In this document: piece after piece, positions 45,861-56,774 of the stretch | Position numbering within the stretch: the stretch's first letter is position 1 | Layout of the letters: every line of letters starts with the position of its first letter | Assembly (NCBI GenBank): GCA_033961575.1 | Contig: CM066735.1 | Span: forward strand, 87,547,449 to 87,611,448 | Length of the DNA stretch: 64,000 nucleotides | Direction of reading: 5' to 3' | From: Aselliscus stoliczkanus | Lineage: Eukaryota; Chordata; Mammalia; Chiroptera; Hipposideridae | Program-made: the position numbers and the translations under genes | The notes under the pieces: generated by a model | Databases searched by the model: none | Seen by the model: only the letters and a program-made list of their open reading frames with translations | What the model was told of the DNA's origin: nothing

Positions 45861-47299
45861 ACCCAAATAATTCTGCTCATCAGTTTAAAACGCTTCAGCC
45901 TTTTGAGATTCTTTTTAGTACTCTCACAGGAGAAAGTAGAGATGCATTCATTACTATGCTTGACAAAGTGAAAAGCTCAAATTGGATCTGCCTTGACCTT
46001 CTAGCTTGGTACACAACTGGAATATGAAGCTGGTTAGAAATCACATCCATCTCAGTTGGCAGATCTATCAGGATCCTGTTGAAGATATGAGCACGTGGGC
46101 TGGTTAGAGTGGGATTTATGCATTTCCATCATAGGAAATGGAGATGAAAAGGAACTTATCAAATTGTAGGGCCTATTTTGTCTCCCCAAGGAGAGTACTC
46201 AATTAAAATGATTATTTATATATGTTCTGTAGAGCTTTAAAGATTTCAGTCTTCATATTCCCTTGGGAACCTGGCAAGAGGCAAAGAATATGTCCATGTC
46301 CGCAGGTGAAGCAGAGAGTAAGTAACTCAGTGAAGAATCCCAGATTCCCTGAGATTGAAGTTCAATCCCGTGAGCTCAGACAATAGAATGTTTAGGCCAC
46401 AGATTTCAAGCTACAGCTTCTTTGGCAGGTTTATCTCTTCCTAATCAGAATGTAAGAGCCAATTACAAAGGAGTTTACTGTCATTTTGTAGCCATGACTA
46501 CAGAATGAGGCTATTTATTTCTTCCTAAATACTGTGTACAATTCAAATAGTTGCAAGTTGAGCAGTAATGGCTTACCAATGACTTCATGGGCTAAAACAG
46601 ATGATAAATAGCTCCATGATTCCACTTAGATAAATTTATTTTTAAATAAAATATACCTGTTTATTAAAACAATCACCTTTCTTTACATTCAGTCAAACAA
46701 TACACAGAGCAATAGTAAAAGAAATTTAACCACCCAGGTGCAATTAGGTGCCAAGTTTACAAACCTTACACTGTTATCAGTTGCTACTCAAACTAAGCAT
46801 GACTTTAAATACAAATTTAATTAGGCCTCATGCTCTCCTAAGTTTCTTGAATGTGTGTGTGTGGGAGTGCACACGCTGTAGGTGGGGTTCTTTGATCAAA
46901 TCATCTATCTACCACTATGACTACGTGCCCTTTATTCATATATAACTTTTCACTTTCTCTGACACTGAAACTAACAAAATGCATCTCTCCTGTCTACCAG
47001 ACCACTTAGCACAGAATATTCCCTCTCTCCCTTTCCAAGTTTCCTGCTTCATCTTCTTTTCATGGCCTTTGTAAAAAGGATAAAACATGCAGCGTACAGA
47101 TATGACAAATTTGATGAACCCTTTTATAGCTAATTTCTAATTTAGAAAGAGCCACTCTGGGTATTACACTAAGGTTTATCCCACAACCCTCCATCGCTGC
47201 TGCTCACTGACACACAGCTCACAGATACTACACTACTTATAAGAGCTTGGAATTACTTAAATGCCAACCTATTTCAGACCTTTTCCTTTAGAAACATGT
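45861..47299. other. Unassigned sequence
   Basis: No gene or repeat family recognised with confidence. AT-rich around 46630-46680. Confidence 0.45.
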
Positions 47300-48144
47300 A
47301 CATAAAATATTTTCTTTATCCACATGTAACACACACACAAGCACACACACATTTAAGTGGCCAAAGGAACTGCAAAATATTAGATACTTCGACATTTGTT
47401 TTTTTCCCTAAGAGCTTAGAATGAAATAGGCAATACAGACTCAGGCATACATGGGGTGAGCACTCAGCGAACACTACCTACATCACTAAACTGTGAAGGG
47501 ACAGTGAAATGTCTCTCCCATATATGACAGCCCAAGGGCTTCTTAGGCGAAGAACAAACATAGGTATAAAACTGAAGAAAGCAGCCCAGTACCCAGTGAC
47601 ACCCATGTCCAGTGGGCTAAGTATGCTGGGGAACCATAAAGTCTTTGCTGACCAGACCAAAATGAACAGAACCATGATGACATGGCTTGAGAAATTAAAA
47701 AGTAAAATGGCTGAAACAAGGCAAGAAGTTATTAAAAAAGGGAAATTCTGATAATACTGTCATACAAATCCAAATGAACATAACAGGAATAGATTTCTAA
47801 AGGATAATACTAACCAAGTAGCTGCACAGAAGGTTCTCTGATGAGCTTATATTTTTAAAGGGTGAGTACAAAGCCAGACAAAAAGGTGCAATGTGAATGA
47901 TTCGCATTGAAAGGCTACCGCAAGAAAGAACCACAGTCTTTAGAAATATAAAGAAACACAGCGCCTTTTTCTTCTATGAGTCCTTCTTTTATGCTCAAGT
48001 AAAAAGAGCAAAACAAAGTTAGAGAGAAACAGCTAACGTTCAAAGCAGAGAAGGAGCAGAACAACTCTCTTGCTGTCATTTTTTCAAAATGGGTTTCAGA
48101 CAAAAAGGATTGAGTGAGGCAAAGAAAAAATTTACTTTTAAAAA
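47300..48144. other. Unassigned sequence
   Basis: A short CA-rich run at 47328-47350. Frames of 62-80 codons (47478-47675 minus, 47509-47751 plus) overlap each other without motifs. Confidence 0.45.
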
Positions 48145-48285
48145 AATTACCAGCTGACTATTTATTAAGGAACTCCCAAGTGCCAGGAATTGTCCTAGCC
48201 TCTGGAAATTTGGGGGAATATGACAAACATGGTCTCTGCCTTCATGGAACTAGCATTCTTGTGAAGTCGAAAATGAAAGGAAACC
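48145..48285 (-). mobile_element. L2 LINE 3' end fragment
   Basis: CTATTTATTAAGGAACTCCC, AAGTGCCAGGAATTGTCCTA and GGTCTCTGCCTTCATGGAAC read as the reverse complement of the L2 3' end. Confidence 0.75.
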
Positions 48286-48802
48286 TGACAGCTCCCTTAG
48301 TAGAGCCACACCCAGATTGTCCAGTGAAGTTATCTTTCACTCTTTTGCCAACCTTGGACTATGCAAGATTCATTTAATTAATGGAGCTGTCAGATTTCTT
48401 TTACAATGTCTAAGAGATGACGAAGAAACGGTAATGGAGCATTTTACTGAGTTTGAGACTCTAGAACCCAACAAATCAGGTTCTAAAATGCTGAAAGACT
48501 TTATGGGGTACCTGTAGAAAACTTAGTAAATCTCACTCTTTAAAAATTTTTGTAAGAATGTAAAAAAAACACAAAAGTATTAAATGTTTTTTGGTTTTGT
48601 TTTTAAACAAGTCAAACAATACAGAAAACAACATTATGGGATCCCAGTCAAATTACAATTGAGGTTCTTGTGCACAAGTCTTAATGCAGTGGTGTGCTGG
48701 AGCATGACCCTACAGTGGGGTGTATGGTGTCCCAACTCTCACATTAGCAGCTTGAACTTGGTCATGGGGGAGAGTATTTACAGCAAGTGCCACAAACAAG
48801 AG
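48286..48802. other. Unassigned sequence
   Basis: No gene or repeat family recognised. Confidence 0.45.
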
Positions 48803-48838
48803 ATCTCCTCTCCTCTCCTCTCCTCTCCTTTCCTCCCT
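48803..48838. repeat. (CTCCT)n microsatellite
   Basis: About six CTCCT pentamers followed by a degenerate TTCC tail. Confidence 0.93.
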
Positions 48839-48874
48839 TCATTCTTTCCACCTCACCTACCTTTCTTTCTTTTA

Positions 48875-49153
48875 TCTTTTTTTTTTTAATTTTAGATTTT
48901 GGGGTGACAGTTGTTAGTAAAGTTACATAGGTTTCAGGTGTACAATTCTGTAATACATCATCTATATGTCACCACCCAGGGTCAGTTCTCCTTCCATCAC
49001 CATATATTTGAGCCCTTTTACCCTCATCTACCACCCCCCTCCAAGTCCTCAGCAGAGGGCAGAAGACAGAGGCAGGGAGCCTAGCACCCCTCCCCATCCT
49101 CCCAGTGCTAGCAGCAGACAGTAGCAGTGTCAGATCAAAAGAACAGAAAAACC
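48875..49153 (-). mobile_element. L1 3'UTR insertion with a non-L1 5' segment (chimeric)
   Basis: Flanked by a 21-bp imperfect target-site duplication (48854-48874 and 49154-49174, two mismatches). From the left it has poly-T (minus-strand poly-A), then the reverse complement of the L1 3'UTR: GACAGTTGTTAGTAAAGTTA, GGTTTCAGGTGTACAATTCT, TCTCCTTCCATCACCATATA, up to about 49040. The remaining approximately 110 bp to 49153 (CTCAGCAGAGGGCAGAAGAC, GTGCTAGCAGCAGACAGTAG) does not match the corresponding 3'UTR of the copy at 42640-43713, which instead continues with TGGTCACC-type text. The whole block inserted as one unit, because the duplication encloses both parts. Confidence 0.8.
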
Positions 49154-49249
49154 CACCCACCTTTCTTTCCTTTATTCCTCTTTTTCTTTTTTCAGAGCCC
49201 GTGGTTACACATTTACCAGGACACCAGTGTCTTAATGTAATATGCTGCA

Positions 49250-49740
49250 ACTTCTATAGAAATGTGTTTCGCAATAGGTTTACTAGGTGTAAATATTTTT
49301 AATTTTTATAGATACTACCAGATATTTTTCCTAAATATATAAATCTATACTGTGACCATAAGCATATGAGAAAGTATGCATATAAGAGTTATGTGGCTAA
49401 TGTTATACCTGTTTTTAATTGTAACTAATCCAAAGGGTAGAAAATTTTATTCATATTATGTTTTAATCTGTGCTACCCAGATTACAAATGAAGTAAGGGA
49501 TTTTTTATAAGTTGTTGGCAATTTGCATTCCTTCTGTGAATGGCCTGTTCATATATGTGGCTCATTTTTAAATTTAATTGTTTACTTTTTATATCATCTG
49601 GTCTGATTAATATTAGTGACATAAACGTTGATCGGTTATGTGTTACAAATTTTTTTTTTTCCTATTCTATATTTGATCTTTAGACTCTGTATTTGGTAAC
49701 TTCCGTCAAACAATTCTGTTCACAGGTCTGTCTCTTTTTC
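49250..49740 (-). mobile_element. Ancient L1 3' region relic
   Basis: Minus-strand, strongly decayed: AATTTGCATTCCTTCTGTGA, ATGGCCTGTTCATATATGTG and GGCTCATTTTTAAATTTAAT resemble the reverse complement of old L1 ORF2/3'UTR text. Family uncertain. Confidence 0.5.
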
Positions 49741-49793
49741 CTTTTAACTCCTTTTTTTGTTTGTTTTACTGAAGCAGTTCTTCCCAATCCAAG

Positions 49794-50123
49794 TGCCATG
49801 ATCTGAATGTGGCCTCAAGTTAGTATGCTGCAATGTTAATGTCCAATATGATGGCATCAGGAGGTGGAGCCTTTGGGAGGTGATTTGGGCATGATGACAG
49901 AGCCCTCATTAGTAAGATCAATGCTCTTGTAAGAGCTCCCTTGCTCCTTCTGCCATGTGTGGATCGAGGAGAAGCCTGCAACCTGGAAGACAGCCATCAC
50001 TCAACCATGCTGGCACCTGATCTTGAACTTCCAGCCTCCAGAACTGTGAGAAATACATTTCTGTTGTTCATAAGCCACCCAGTTTGTGGTATTTTGGTAT
50101 AGGAGTCCAAACAGATTAAGACA
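49794..50123 (+). mobile_element. MaLR (MLT1/MST-type) solo LTR
   Basis: A complete LTR of about 330 bp, beginning TG and ending CA, with a perfect 5-bp target-site duplication CCAAG (49789-49793 and 50124-50128). Landmarks are GATCTGAATGTGGCCTCAAG, GAGGTGGAGCCTTTGGGAGG, CTTCTGCCATGTGTGGATCG, CCAGCCTCCAGAACTGTGAG and TAAGCCACCCAGTTTGTGGT. MaLR elements are non-autonomous ERVL relatives. A solo LTR results from recombination between the two LTRs of a former provirus. Confidence 0.92.
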
Positions 50124-50149
50124 CCAAGGCTTCAAGGAAAATCACATGG

Positions 50150-50315
50150 TACAATTAAGAGCATGGGATCTACACTCAAACTGCTTCAGGTTGAATCCCA
50201 GCTCTGCCACTGTAAATTCCAGCCTGCTCTCTCTAAGTCTCTAGTTTATAAATTAGGAAAAAAACCACAACAGTAACACATTTGTAGAGCTTTATGATGA
50301 GTAAATAACCATATA
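50150..50315 (+). mobile_element. MIR SINE relic
   Basis: AAGAGCATGGGATCTACACT, GGTTGAATCCCAGCTCTGCC and GTAACACATTTGTAGAGCTT follow MIR head to tail. Confidence 0.82.
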
Positions 50316-50966
50316 TTGTGAAATTCACTGTTCATCACTCTTCTCCTATGTCTTGAAATATGTCTATTCTGGTTCAATTTTCATTTGTTTATATTATTTC
50401 ATCAAATACCTTCATAGATACAGTGTAAGGATAAATTACACCCTGACACATTGCATGACTGAAGATTTCTCTTTTCTCTGATAGATAAGTGAAATCTCAA
50501 ATGAAATTCCTAGACACTCCCCCTCTCAATATTCTCTCAACATCGTACTGCCTTCCATCTTCAGTGGCTGCAGGTTAGTGCTGGTCTGATTCACTTACCC
50601 TACTAAGTAATATATTCCTTCTCTCTTGAAGCTTAGACAAATTTCTGCTTCTCTTTGTCCTTCCAGAATTTCACCAGGAGATATAGATTATATATGTACA
50701 CCCATGTATTCTGCATATATACAACCCCATGCATGTGTGTATATATATATGGTATATATAACATTTTATAAATGTTATATATAATAAACATACACCCTAT
50801 GTATTTATAACTCCAGTGTACACACACTGATATGTATTCATAAGTATATTTACATATATGTGTATATTTTTATGTGTGTACAAATATGTGTGAAACCAGC
50901 CTGTACCTGGATTATATTTTTCAAAGAGAAATTTCAAATATTTCTTTATCTTGAGGAACTTTCCTG
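50316..50966. other. Unassigned AT-rich sequence
   Basis: 50680-50880 is an ATATGTA/TATACA-rich low-complexity stretch. No gene seen. Confidence 0.45.
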
Positions 50967-50987
50967 TTTTCTTTCTTTCTTTCTTTT

Positions 50988-51043
<56 letters not shown>
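50967..51043. repeat. (TTTC)n microsatellite
   Basis: About 18 CTTT units with one TTTTT interruption near 50984. It gives overlapping low-complexity frames on both strands (F/L/S-rich plus, K/E/R-rich minus) that are not genes. Confidence 0.97.
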
Positions 51044-51504
51044 ATCATTGTTCTGTTCATATCTGTTCCTTTTTCTCCTCCTGATTTTTTTTTTATTTGC
51101 AACTTACATATCTTGGAACTGCCTTTTATGTTGCATATATTTTTTACTTAATTTATTCATTTCTTTGTATTTTTGCTCTATGTTGTGAGATGATCATTGT
51201 ACTTGAGTCTCTAAGAATCTAATTTGGTTTTCAGAAGAGATTATTATCCTTTCAAATTGTCCGCTGATTTTTTTTTTTTAATTTACAAAGCAATTTTTTC
51301 TTAATTCTAGAATTTGGGGATTCTAATTGCATCTCTTTAAAAAATTGTCTTACCTCTGAGGTAAAGTTTGCATCTGTCAATTACTTTACTCCTATATCAA
51401 CAGGAAAACCTTTTCAACTGGTCTATTTGGCTTTTCACAGATGTTTCAGTTCTCTCTCTTTTCAAATACATAGTGAGACTATTCTTCCCATCCATGTAAA
51501 GGTA
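51044..51504. other. Unassigned T-rich sequence
   Basis: No gene recognised; T runs near 51086 and 51270. May contain minus-strand L1 debris. Confidence 0.4.
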
Positions 51505-51604
51505 TGAGGAATGATCAGAAACTACAGTTAGTGTTAAAATTTGAAAAATATTTATTTCAGTAAAAGACACATTCCCCGTCAACCCTCAAATACTCCCCCT
51601 CTCT

Positions 51605-51890
51605 TCAAACACATTTACACCACCATTCTTGCCACTTTTTGAAGCAGTGCTGGAAGTCCTCTTTCATGAATGTCTTTAGTTGCACTGTCATGGCTGCCTT
51701 GGTGTCCCGAATCGATTAAAAATGTTTACCTTTCATGGTCATTTTGACTTTGGGGAAGAGCCAGAAGTCACACCGTGCCAGATTCAGTGAACAAGGTGGA
51801 TGAGGACGCACCATAATATTTTTATTTGACAGAAATTGCTGTACCAGAAGTGATGTGTGACACGGAGCACTGTCATGATGGAGGACAAAG
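51605..51890 (-). pseudogene. Mariner transposase C-terminal pseudogene (D34D)
   Basis: The minus-strand frame carries LHHDSAPCHT with the second catalytic Asp (codon about 51872-51874). Exactly 34 residues later comes the third Asp in LARCDFWLFP (codon about 51767-51769), the D34D signature of mariner transposases (a DDE/D cut-and-paste enzyme acting on TA sites). After KGKHF an in-frame stop occurs, then the frame continues through the usual C-terminus (KEDFQHCFKKWQEW) to the normal stop at 51605-51607. The first catalytic Asp and the N-terminal helix-turn-helix domains are missing. Upstream of about 51890 the frame (up to 52060) is only the complement of the right arm, not transposase. Confidence 0.85.
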
Positions 51891-51892
51891 TA

Positions 51893-51962
51893 AAGACACT
51901 CACTAAAGAGGACTTCCAGAACTGCTTCATAAAGTGGCAAGAACGATGGGATAAGTGTGTTT
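51893..51962 (+). pseudogene. Second copy of mariner transposase C-terminus
   Basis: The plus strand reads KTLTKEDFQNCFIKWQERWD and ends in the stop corresponding to the natural transposase end. It is the inverted partner of 51605-51690, differing at scattered sites, so the two arms have diverged or came from two different copies. Confidence 0.8.
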
Positions 51963-52066
51963 GAAGTCAGGGGGAGTATTTTGAGGGGGGTTAATGGCAA
52001 CATGTCTTGTACTGTAATATTTTTTAAAAAATTTAAACATTCACTGCATTTTTCGATCATACCGCA

Positions 52067-52560
52067 TAAGTGAGACTTGTTTTTGCCATTAAGCTGCTAG
52101 AAAAGTGTTGTGTGTAACTGCAGAGCAGAAGCTTTAAGAATCAGTGCATGCTTCACAGATTCTTGAATGCTCTCTATCCCAGCCACCACCATTGTTCCAA
52201 TTAGTGGCTTTTTTGGTCACCCTGAGTCTTATAGGAAGAACAACGACACTGTGGAAAAGAGTCCTGCAGCCTACCTTCGCTAAACATATAGGTGGGTGGA
52301 AACAATCTTATTTTAAGTCACTTGGCTTTGAGGGCCATTTGTTAATGCACCCAAGTCTAGTATATCCTGACTGATACCGTCTGCTTAGTCTTCCTCTCTC
52401 AGATGAACTTTTACAAAATGAGTGATTGGGCAGATATCTTCACAGATTCTACCTGAAGATTTAAGGAGAACAGGAGAGATTCCAGGTGTCCAGAGAGAAA
52501 TGAGTGTCCTGGTTTTCAAAAGGAATTAGGATGAGCAATGAGGAAAGGAAACAGACTGTA
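52067..52560. other. Unassigned sequence
   Basis: No gene or repeat family recognised. Confidence 0.45.
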
Positions 52561-52576
52561 AAAATTGGTGAGCTTG

Positions 52577-53015
52577 GGCCGGCTGAGTGGAGCATTGGTT
52601 AAGAGCTGGTTTGGGGATGCCAGCGCCCTGGTTCGGATCCCACATATGAGGGCCAGTGACACTGCCCTCTACAGCTAATAACAGCTCCACCTGGAGCTGG
52701 GCTGTGCGAGCCCCGGCGACGGTGTAGGCTGCAGCCCCTGCTGCAGTGGGCTGCCATAGGCTACATACAGTGAGTGGCCAGCAGCCAGTGTGAGTGGCTG
52801 GCAGCCAGCATGAACTGCCAATAGCCGCGGAGAGCGATCATCCGATCTGCCTCATCCGGGAAGAGTGCAATGACGATACCAACATGGGCCAGTGAAGCAA
52901 CGTCCTCTGCAACTAGACTGAAGAACAAGAAGACAGCAACTTGTCTGTTCCCCTTCCCGGATTCCCCAAAGCTGTTCCCCTCCTCCAATTCCCCAATAAA
53001 ATCTTAAAAAAAAAA
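52577..53015 (+). mobile_element. Full-length VES-like SINE (about 439 bp)
   Basis: Perfect 16-bp target-site duplication AAAAATTGGTGAGCTT (52561-52576 and 53016-53031). Head GGGCCGGCTGAGTGGAGCAT, GGTTCGGATCCCACATATGA, CACTGCCCTCTACAGCTAAT, body with two CAGCCAGTGTGAGTGG-type units, ACTAGACTGAAGAACAAGAA, and tail CCAATTCCCCAATAAAATCT with poly-A. Same family as 6427 and 36614. Confidence 0.92.
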
Positions 53016-53031
53016 AAAAATTGGTGAGCTT

Positions 53032-54324
53032 TATATCAAGCCTTAACTAAATGCTAATGTGTATATTAAATAAACTGTGGCTGCCTCAAAAGAAGAAGTG
53101 ATTACAAAGAATTAATATTTGTTACCCAGATAGGGCTGCCAAATCTGGTTGATTCAGGGACATATCAAGAACATAAAATAACAAGCTCACCAAAATATTT
53201 TACTATTTCAAGACATCCTTTTAAAGAACACAGAGAAATGAGTAGGAGTGAGATGTCTTAACAGCTGGATGAAAAAAATATTTCCAACAAGGGTTGATTA
53301 ATGACTTCAAGTCAATGTGGAAGAAAATCTATATAAGTTGCAGAAAGTTTTTATTCTTTCCAATGACATATATCAATATCATGTACAACAGCAGAAATCT
53401 ATCTTAACAGAAGCTCATATAACTAAGACCAGAGACTTTCGTTAGAAAGAAGGTCAAAATAACACATGAATGACATGCTTACCAAACAGCATAGGAAATC
53501 TGAGGCTGCATTTTAAGATGTGCAGAGTCTAGGAAGTGGGCAAGGTGAGAAGGGGTCATTGAGTTGGTGTTGGCAAGCCTATATCACACCTTTGTGCTAA
53601 TAAGAAAATAGAGGTCCTTCCTGTGTGAAGACATGAGCCTGAGCCTGGACCTGTGGCTTGGTGGTTGGACTGCAGGCTAGATATTAGCTTCCCTATGCCA
53701 CCTTTGCCAGGCACCATTGTATGATGCACTATCTATGTCACCCGACCTCAGCCTTGGTAATAAACTGCTATACACTGCAATGCTCAGACCTCACATGAAA
53801 GATTTTGCTCTAAGCTGGGTATTCCTCTTCAAGGAATACTTTCAAAGTGGGATGCTTTCAAAGTGGGAGACTTTCAAAGATGAACAGAACAGCTACTGGT
53901 CTAGAAGCAAGTCATATGAGAAAGGGTATAAAGATTTGGTAAGGACAAAGTTTGATAAGAGAGAATTTGGGAGACTTCATAGCAGAGTTCAACTATTTAA
54001 AAGGAAGGGGATTAGATTTATTCTGCATAGGTCCAGAAGGTCAAATGAGGACTAGTGGGAGTACTCACATGCCCTGTAGATAATGAGTGTTCAAGAGGTA
54101 TGCCAGATCAAGTCAGTCATAACAAGACATATTTTTCACTTAAGTTAAAGAGATATTTTTCTATACACATGGCCATTCAAAAATGGGATGGTTTCCTTTG
54201 AAAACAAGTCCCTCCTAATTGGAGATTTCTACCAGTCAAGAATTGTATGGAAGATCAAAAGTTGAACTAGCAAAACTCTTCCAAGATTCCACAAAATTTC
54301 ACAGCACACAGTGTTCAACTATAC
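53032..54324. other. Unassigned sequence
   Basis: The 112-codon plus frame at 53717-54055 contains a small internal repeat of the phrase around FQSGMLSKWETFK (DNA repeat TTTCAAAGTGGGA about every 20 bp near 53840-53870). No domain recognised; treated as chance. No repeat family recognised. Confidence 0.4.
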
Positions 54325-54430
54325 ATACATAAGGGGTTGTGAGAGATACAGATGCAAATAAACATTTACTGCCTTTAAGTAGTTCACAATGTAGTAATGA
54401 AGACAGAAATGTACATAACCATGATTCTGA
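54325..54430 (-). mobile_element. L2-like fragment
   Basis: TTTACTGCCTTTAAGTAGTT and CACAATGTAGTAATGAAGAC resemble the reverse complement of the L2 3' region (…catggagcttacattctagt…). Short and diverged. Confidence 0.4.
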
Positions 54431-56560
54431 GTTATAAGCAATTATTTCCTGAATTCACCCAGTATACAGAATAAACAGGTACAATAGAAACCACATACCT
54501 TATATTTGTTCTCACTGCAAGCACTGGAGTCCGAACCACCCAATAATTTGCTAGGCATATTTATTCTCTTGTCCTTAAATATTGATCCCCAGTAGGAATC
54601 CTAAGGGCATATATATTCACAGCTTCCCATTAAAGTTTATTTTATTCTTAGGGATCAGAAAACAGATCTGAACACAGTAGTCTGTGCACATTTCTCATTC
54701 ATTCTCCAGTCTTATTTAAATCAGAATTATCATTCATGCTTCCTAGCAAGCCCATACATCTGGTTTACCCCAGAAGATGCTGGCCCATACCTGTTGTCCC
54801 AGCATAATTACATAATTACTAATCCCACCCCATTCACTCTCAACAGAGTCCAGTTTGAACTATAAATTATCTGGTCACCCTGATGTTATCCTACCTTCTA
54901 AATGTCCTATGTTCCACTTTGCAGAATATAAGAAGCATAAAAACTATTGAGTAGTTTTAAATTGAACAAGACACTTGATAGGCGACCACTAACACTCCTT
55001 AAATATCTTTATTTAAAGCAGATTCAAATGGTTACCTAAACAAAAATACAAAGATCTATGGAAGTGTGGTGGGGGAAGGAAGAACGCCAACCAACGACAA
55101 AAGAAAGCCTCCTTGAGAAATAGGAGATTTCCTTAAAACTGAGGAATAGGTGAAAATTTCAGTAACTGGAGGGGGCATTCCAACTAGAATACTTTTACAC
55201 TCATGTTTATTCATTCATCCATGTACTCATCTAACAAATAAGAAAACAAGTAAAATTGGTTCAAGGGATACTATATTATGTAGGTAATAAAATAGGGAAA
55301 TGAAAACATTGGGTTAATCAGACATTCCTACATCAACAATCCTTTGTGGTTGTTGTTAGCAACAGAAGTTGAAATGGAAGGAAAATACGAGTAAATGAGT
55401 TTTCCAAGGTATTTTACATATTATTGTTAGCAAATGTGATTCAGTATAACCATCTTAAATGGTAATGGTTTGTCCCTTAGTGGTTTTCTCCATTCAAATT
55501 GCTTTTTTCTCCTGCCTAGGGATTTATGATAGAACAGGATGTAATAGGCAAGATAAAACCATTCATCATGCAGGCTTAATGTGGGAAAGTAAATTTAACT
55601 TGGTGAGCTTGTTATATAAATATTGGTCTTTTCGGGAACACACAGAATACACTTACTTGAGTGCAAAACCAAGTGATGTACTACATATCCCACAAATTTC
55701 TCAGGTCTGAGGCTGCTGAGAGTATTTCTGAGGGTGGGAGAAAGAGGTTGTGTATTCTCTAGCTCCCTCAGGCCCTACTGTTTTGATGACATTTTAATGA
55801 CAGTATATTTTATCTCAGTATTTCTATCTGTATTTATACTTAGAGGACAATCAATTCCAGGACAATAGCCACCTGGAAATCAAAGGTGGGTCTGTTGTTA
55901 GTAGATTTAGTCACAACGATAGTTGGAATGTCCCTGGCAATGACAGTGCAAATGCAAATGACATTTAATGAGATTTAATACCATGTCTAGACATTGTTCA
56001 TGAGCCACCATCCATATTATATGCCAAAAATACTTTGGGTGGTAAATTGCCACCAGAGGGGGCTGAATGAAGTTGTGTTATCAACCAGTAAATATGGAGA
56101 AATATCGTTAGGCTGATCAGTCAAATGACTTCACTTTTATTCATTTTTAGCCAGCAATTCTAGCATTCTTTAGATAAGGCTGAGAGTTAGACCTAGAAAT
56201 TTGGAAATGTATCTACAAATCTCCAATTAAAGCTTTAGTATTAAGAGCCAAACTTAAAGTTGCTAGTGGATTTGTTCCATTCCTATCATTTAAAATATCT
56301 TGGTATATTGGTGATTTTATTTTAAAATACCTAAAATAAAATTGGGGTGGGTATACACGAAACTTGCATCAGAGGTGGTGGTTTAAGTCACGCCATTATC
56401 AATATCAACAGGTTTTGCCAAAGGCAAAACGGAGGCCATTGCAATGCCAGTCTCAGTTAGAATAACTTCAGTTAAATACAAAGAATATTCAGAAGCCAAG
56501 TTATCAATGAACACTATGACACTACATTATAACTCTTTTTCTTTTTTTTGGGAAGTCTTT
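54431..56560. other. Unassigned sequence
   Basis: About 2.1 kb without recognised repeats or genes. AT-rich; a frame of 83 codons at 55459-55710 lacks motifs. Confidence 0.45.
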
Positions 56561-56574
56561 AAAAGAGGCATGTT

Positions 56575-56756
56575 GGGCCGGCCGAGTGGCTCAGTTGGTT
56601 AAGAGCTCGCTCAAGAGTGCGAGCTGAGCTCTGAGCAACAGCTGTTCGAGGCCAGCCCGAGCTGAGTTGCCGTTGAGCCACCAACAGGTGGCAGGATGGC
56701 TCAGCTAAAACAAACAAACAAAAAAAATAAAAAAATAAAAAAAAAAAAATAAAAAT
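56575..56756 (+). mobile_element. Second tRNA-derived SINE family, plus copy
   Basis: Perfect 14-bp target-site duplication AAAAGAGGCATGTT (56561-56574 and 56757-56770). Head GGGCCGGCCGAGTGGCTCAG with TTGGTTAAGAGCTCGC (box-A-like) and CTGTTCGAGGCCAGC (degenerate box B), a short unique part ending GGTGGCAGGATGGCTCAGCT, then a long A-rich (AAATAAA) tail. Only about 125 bp of body, with no AATAAAATC tail. It shares the tRNA-like head with the VES-like copies but has a different 3' part. Confidence 0.88.
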
Positions 56757-56774
56757 AAAAGAGGCATGTTATAC

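Larger units (their letters stand above)
51505..52066. mobile_element. Rearranged mariner: two 3' ends in inverted orientation
   Basis: A 562-bp element flanked by TA at both ends (51503-51504 and 52067-52068). The left end is TGAGGAATGATCAGAA; the right end, read inward, is TGCGGTATGATCGAA. The left arm (51505 to about 51690, minus strand) and the right arm (about 51895-52066, plus strand) are both the transposase C-terminus plus 3'UTR. They align along roughly 170 bp, far beyond a normal mariner terminal repeat of about 30 bp. The spacer carries the catalytic part on the minus strand. The normal 5' half of a mariner (N-terminal DNA-binding domain and 5' end) is absent. Confidence 0.85.

Noticed and set aside
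50797..51102. Lysine/glutamate-rich 101-codon frame
   Set aside because: Translation of the (TTTC)n microsatellite.
51891..52060. N-terminal extension of the mariner frame
   Set aside because: This part is the complement of the inverted right arm; the transposase reading starts near 51890.
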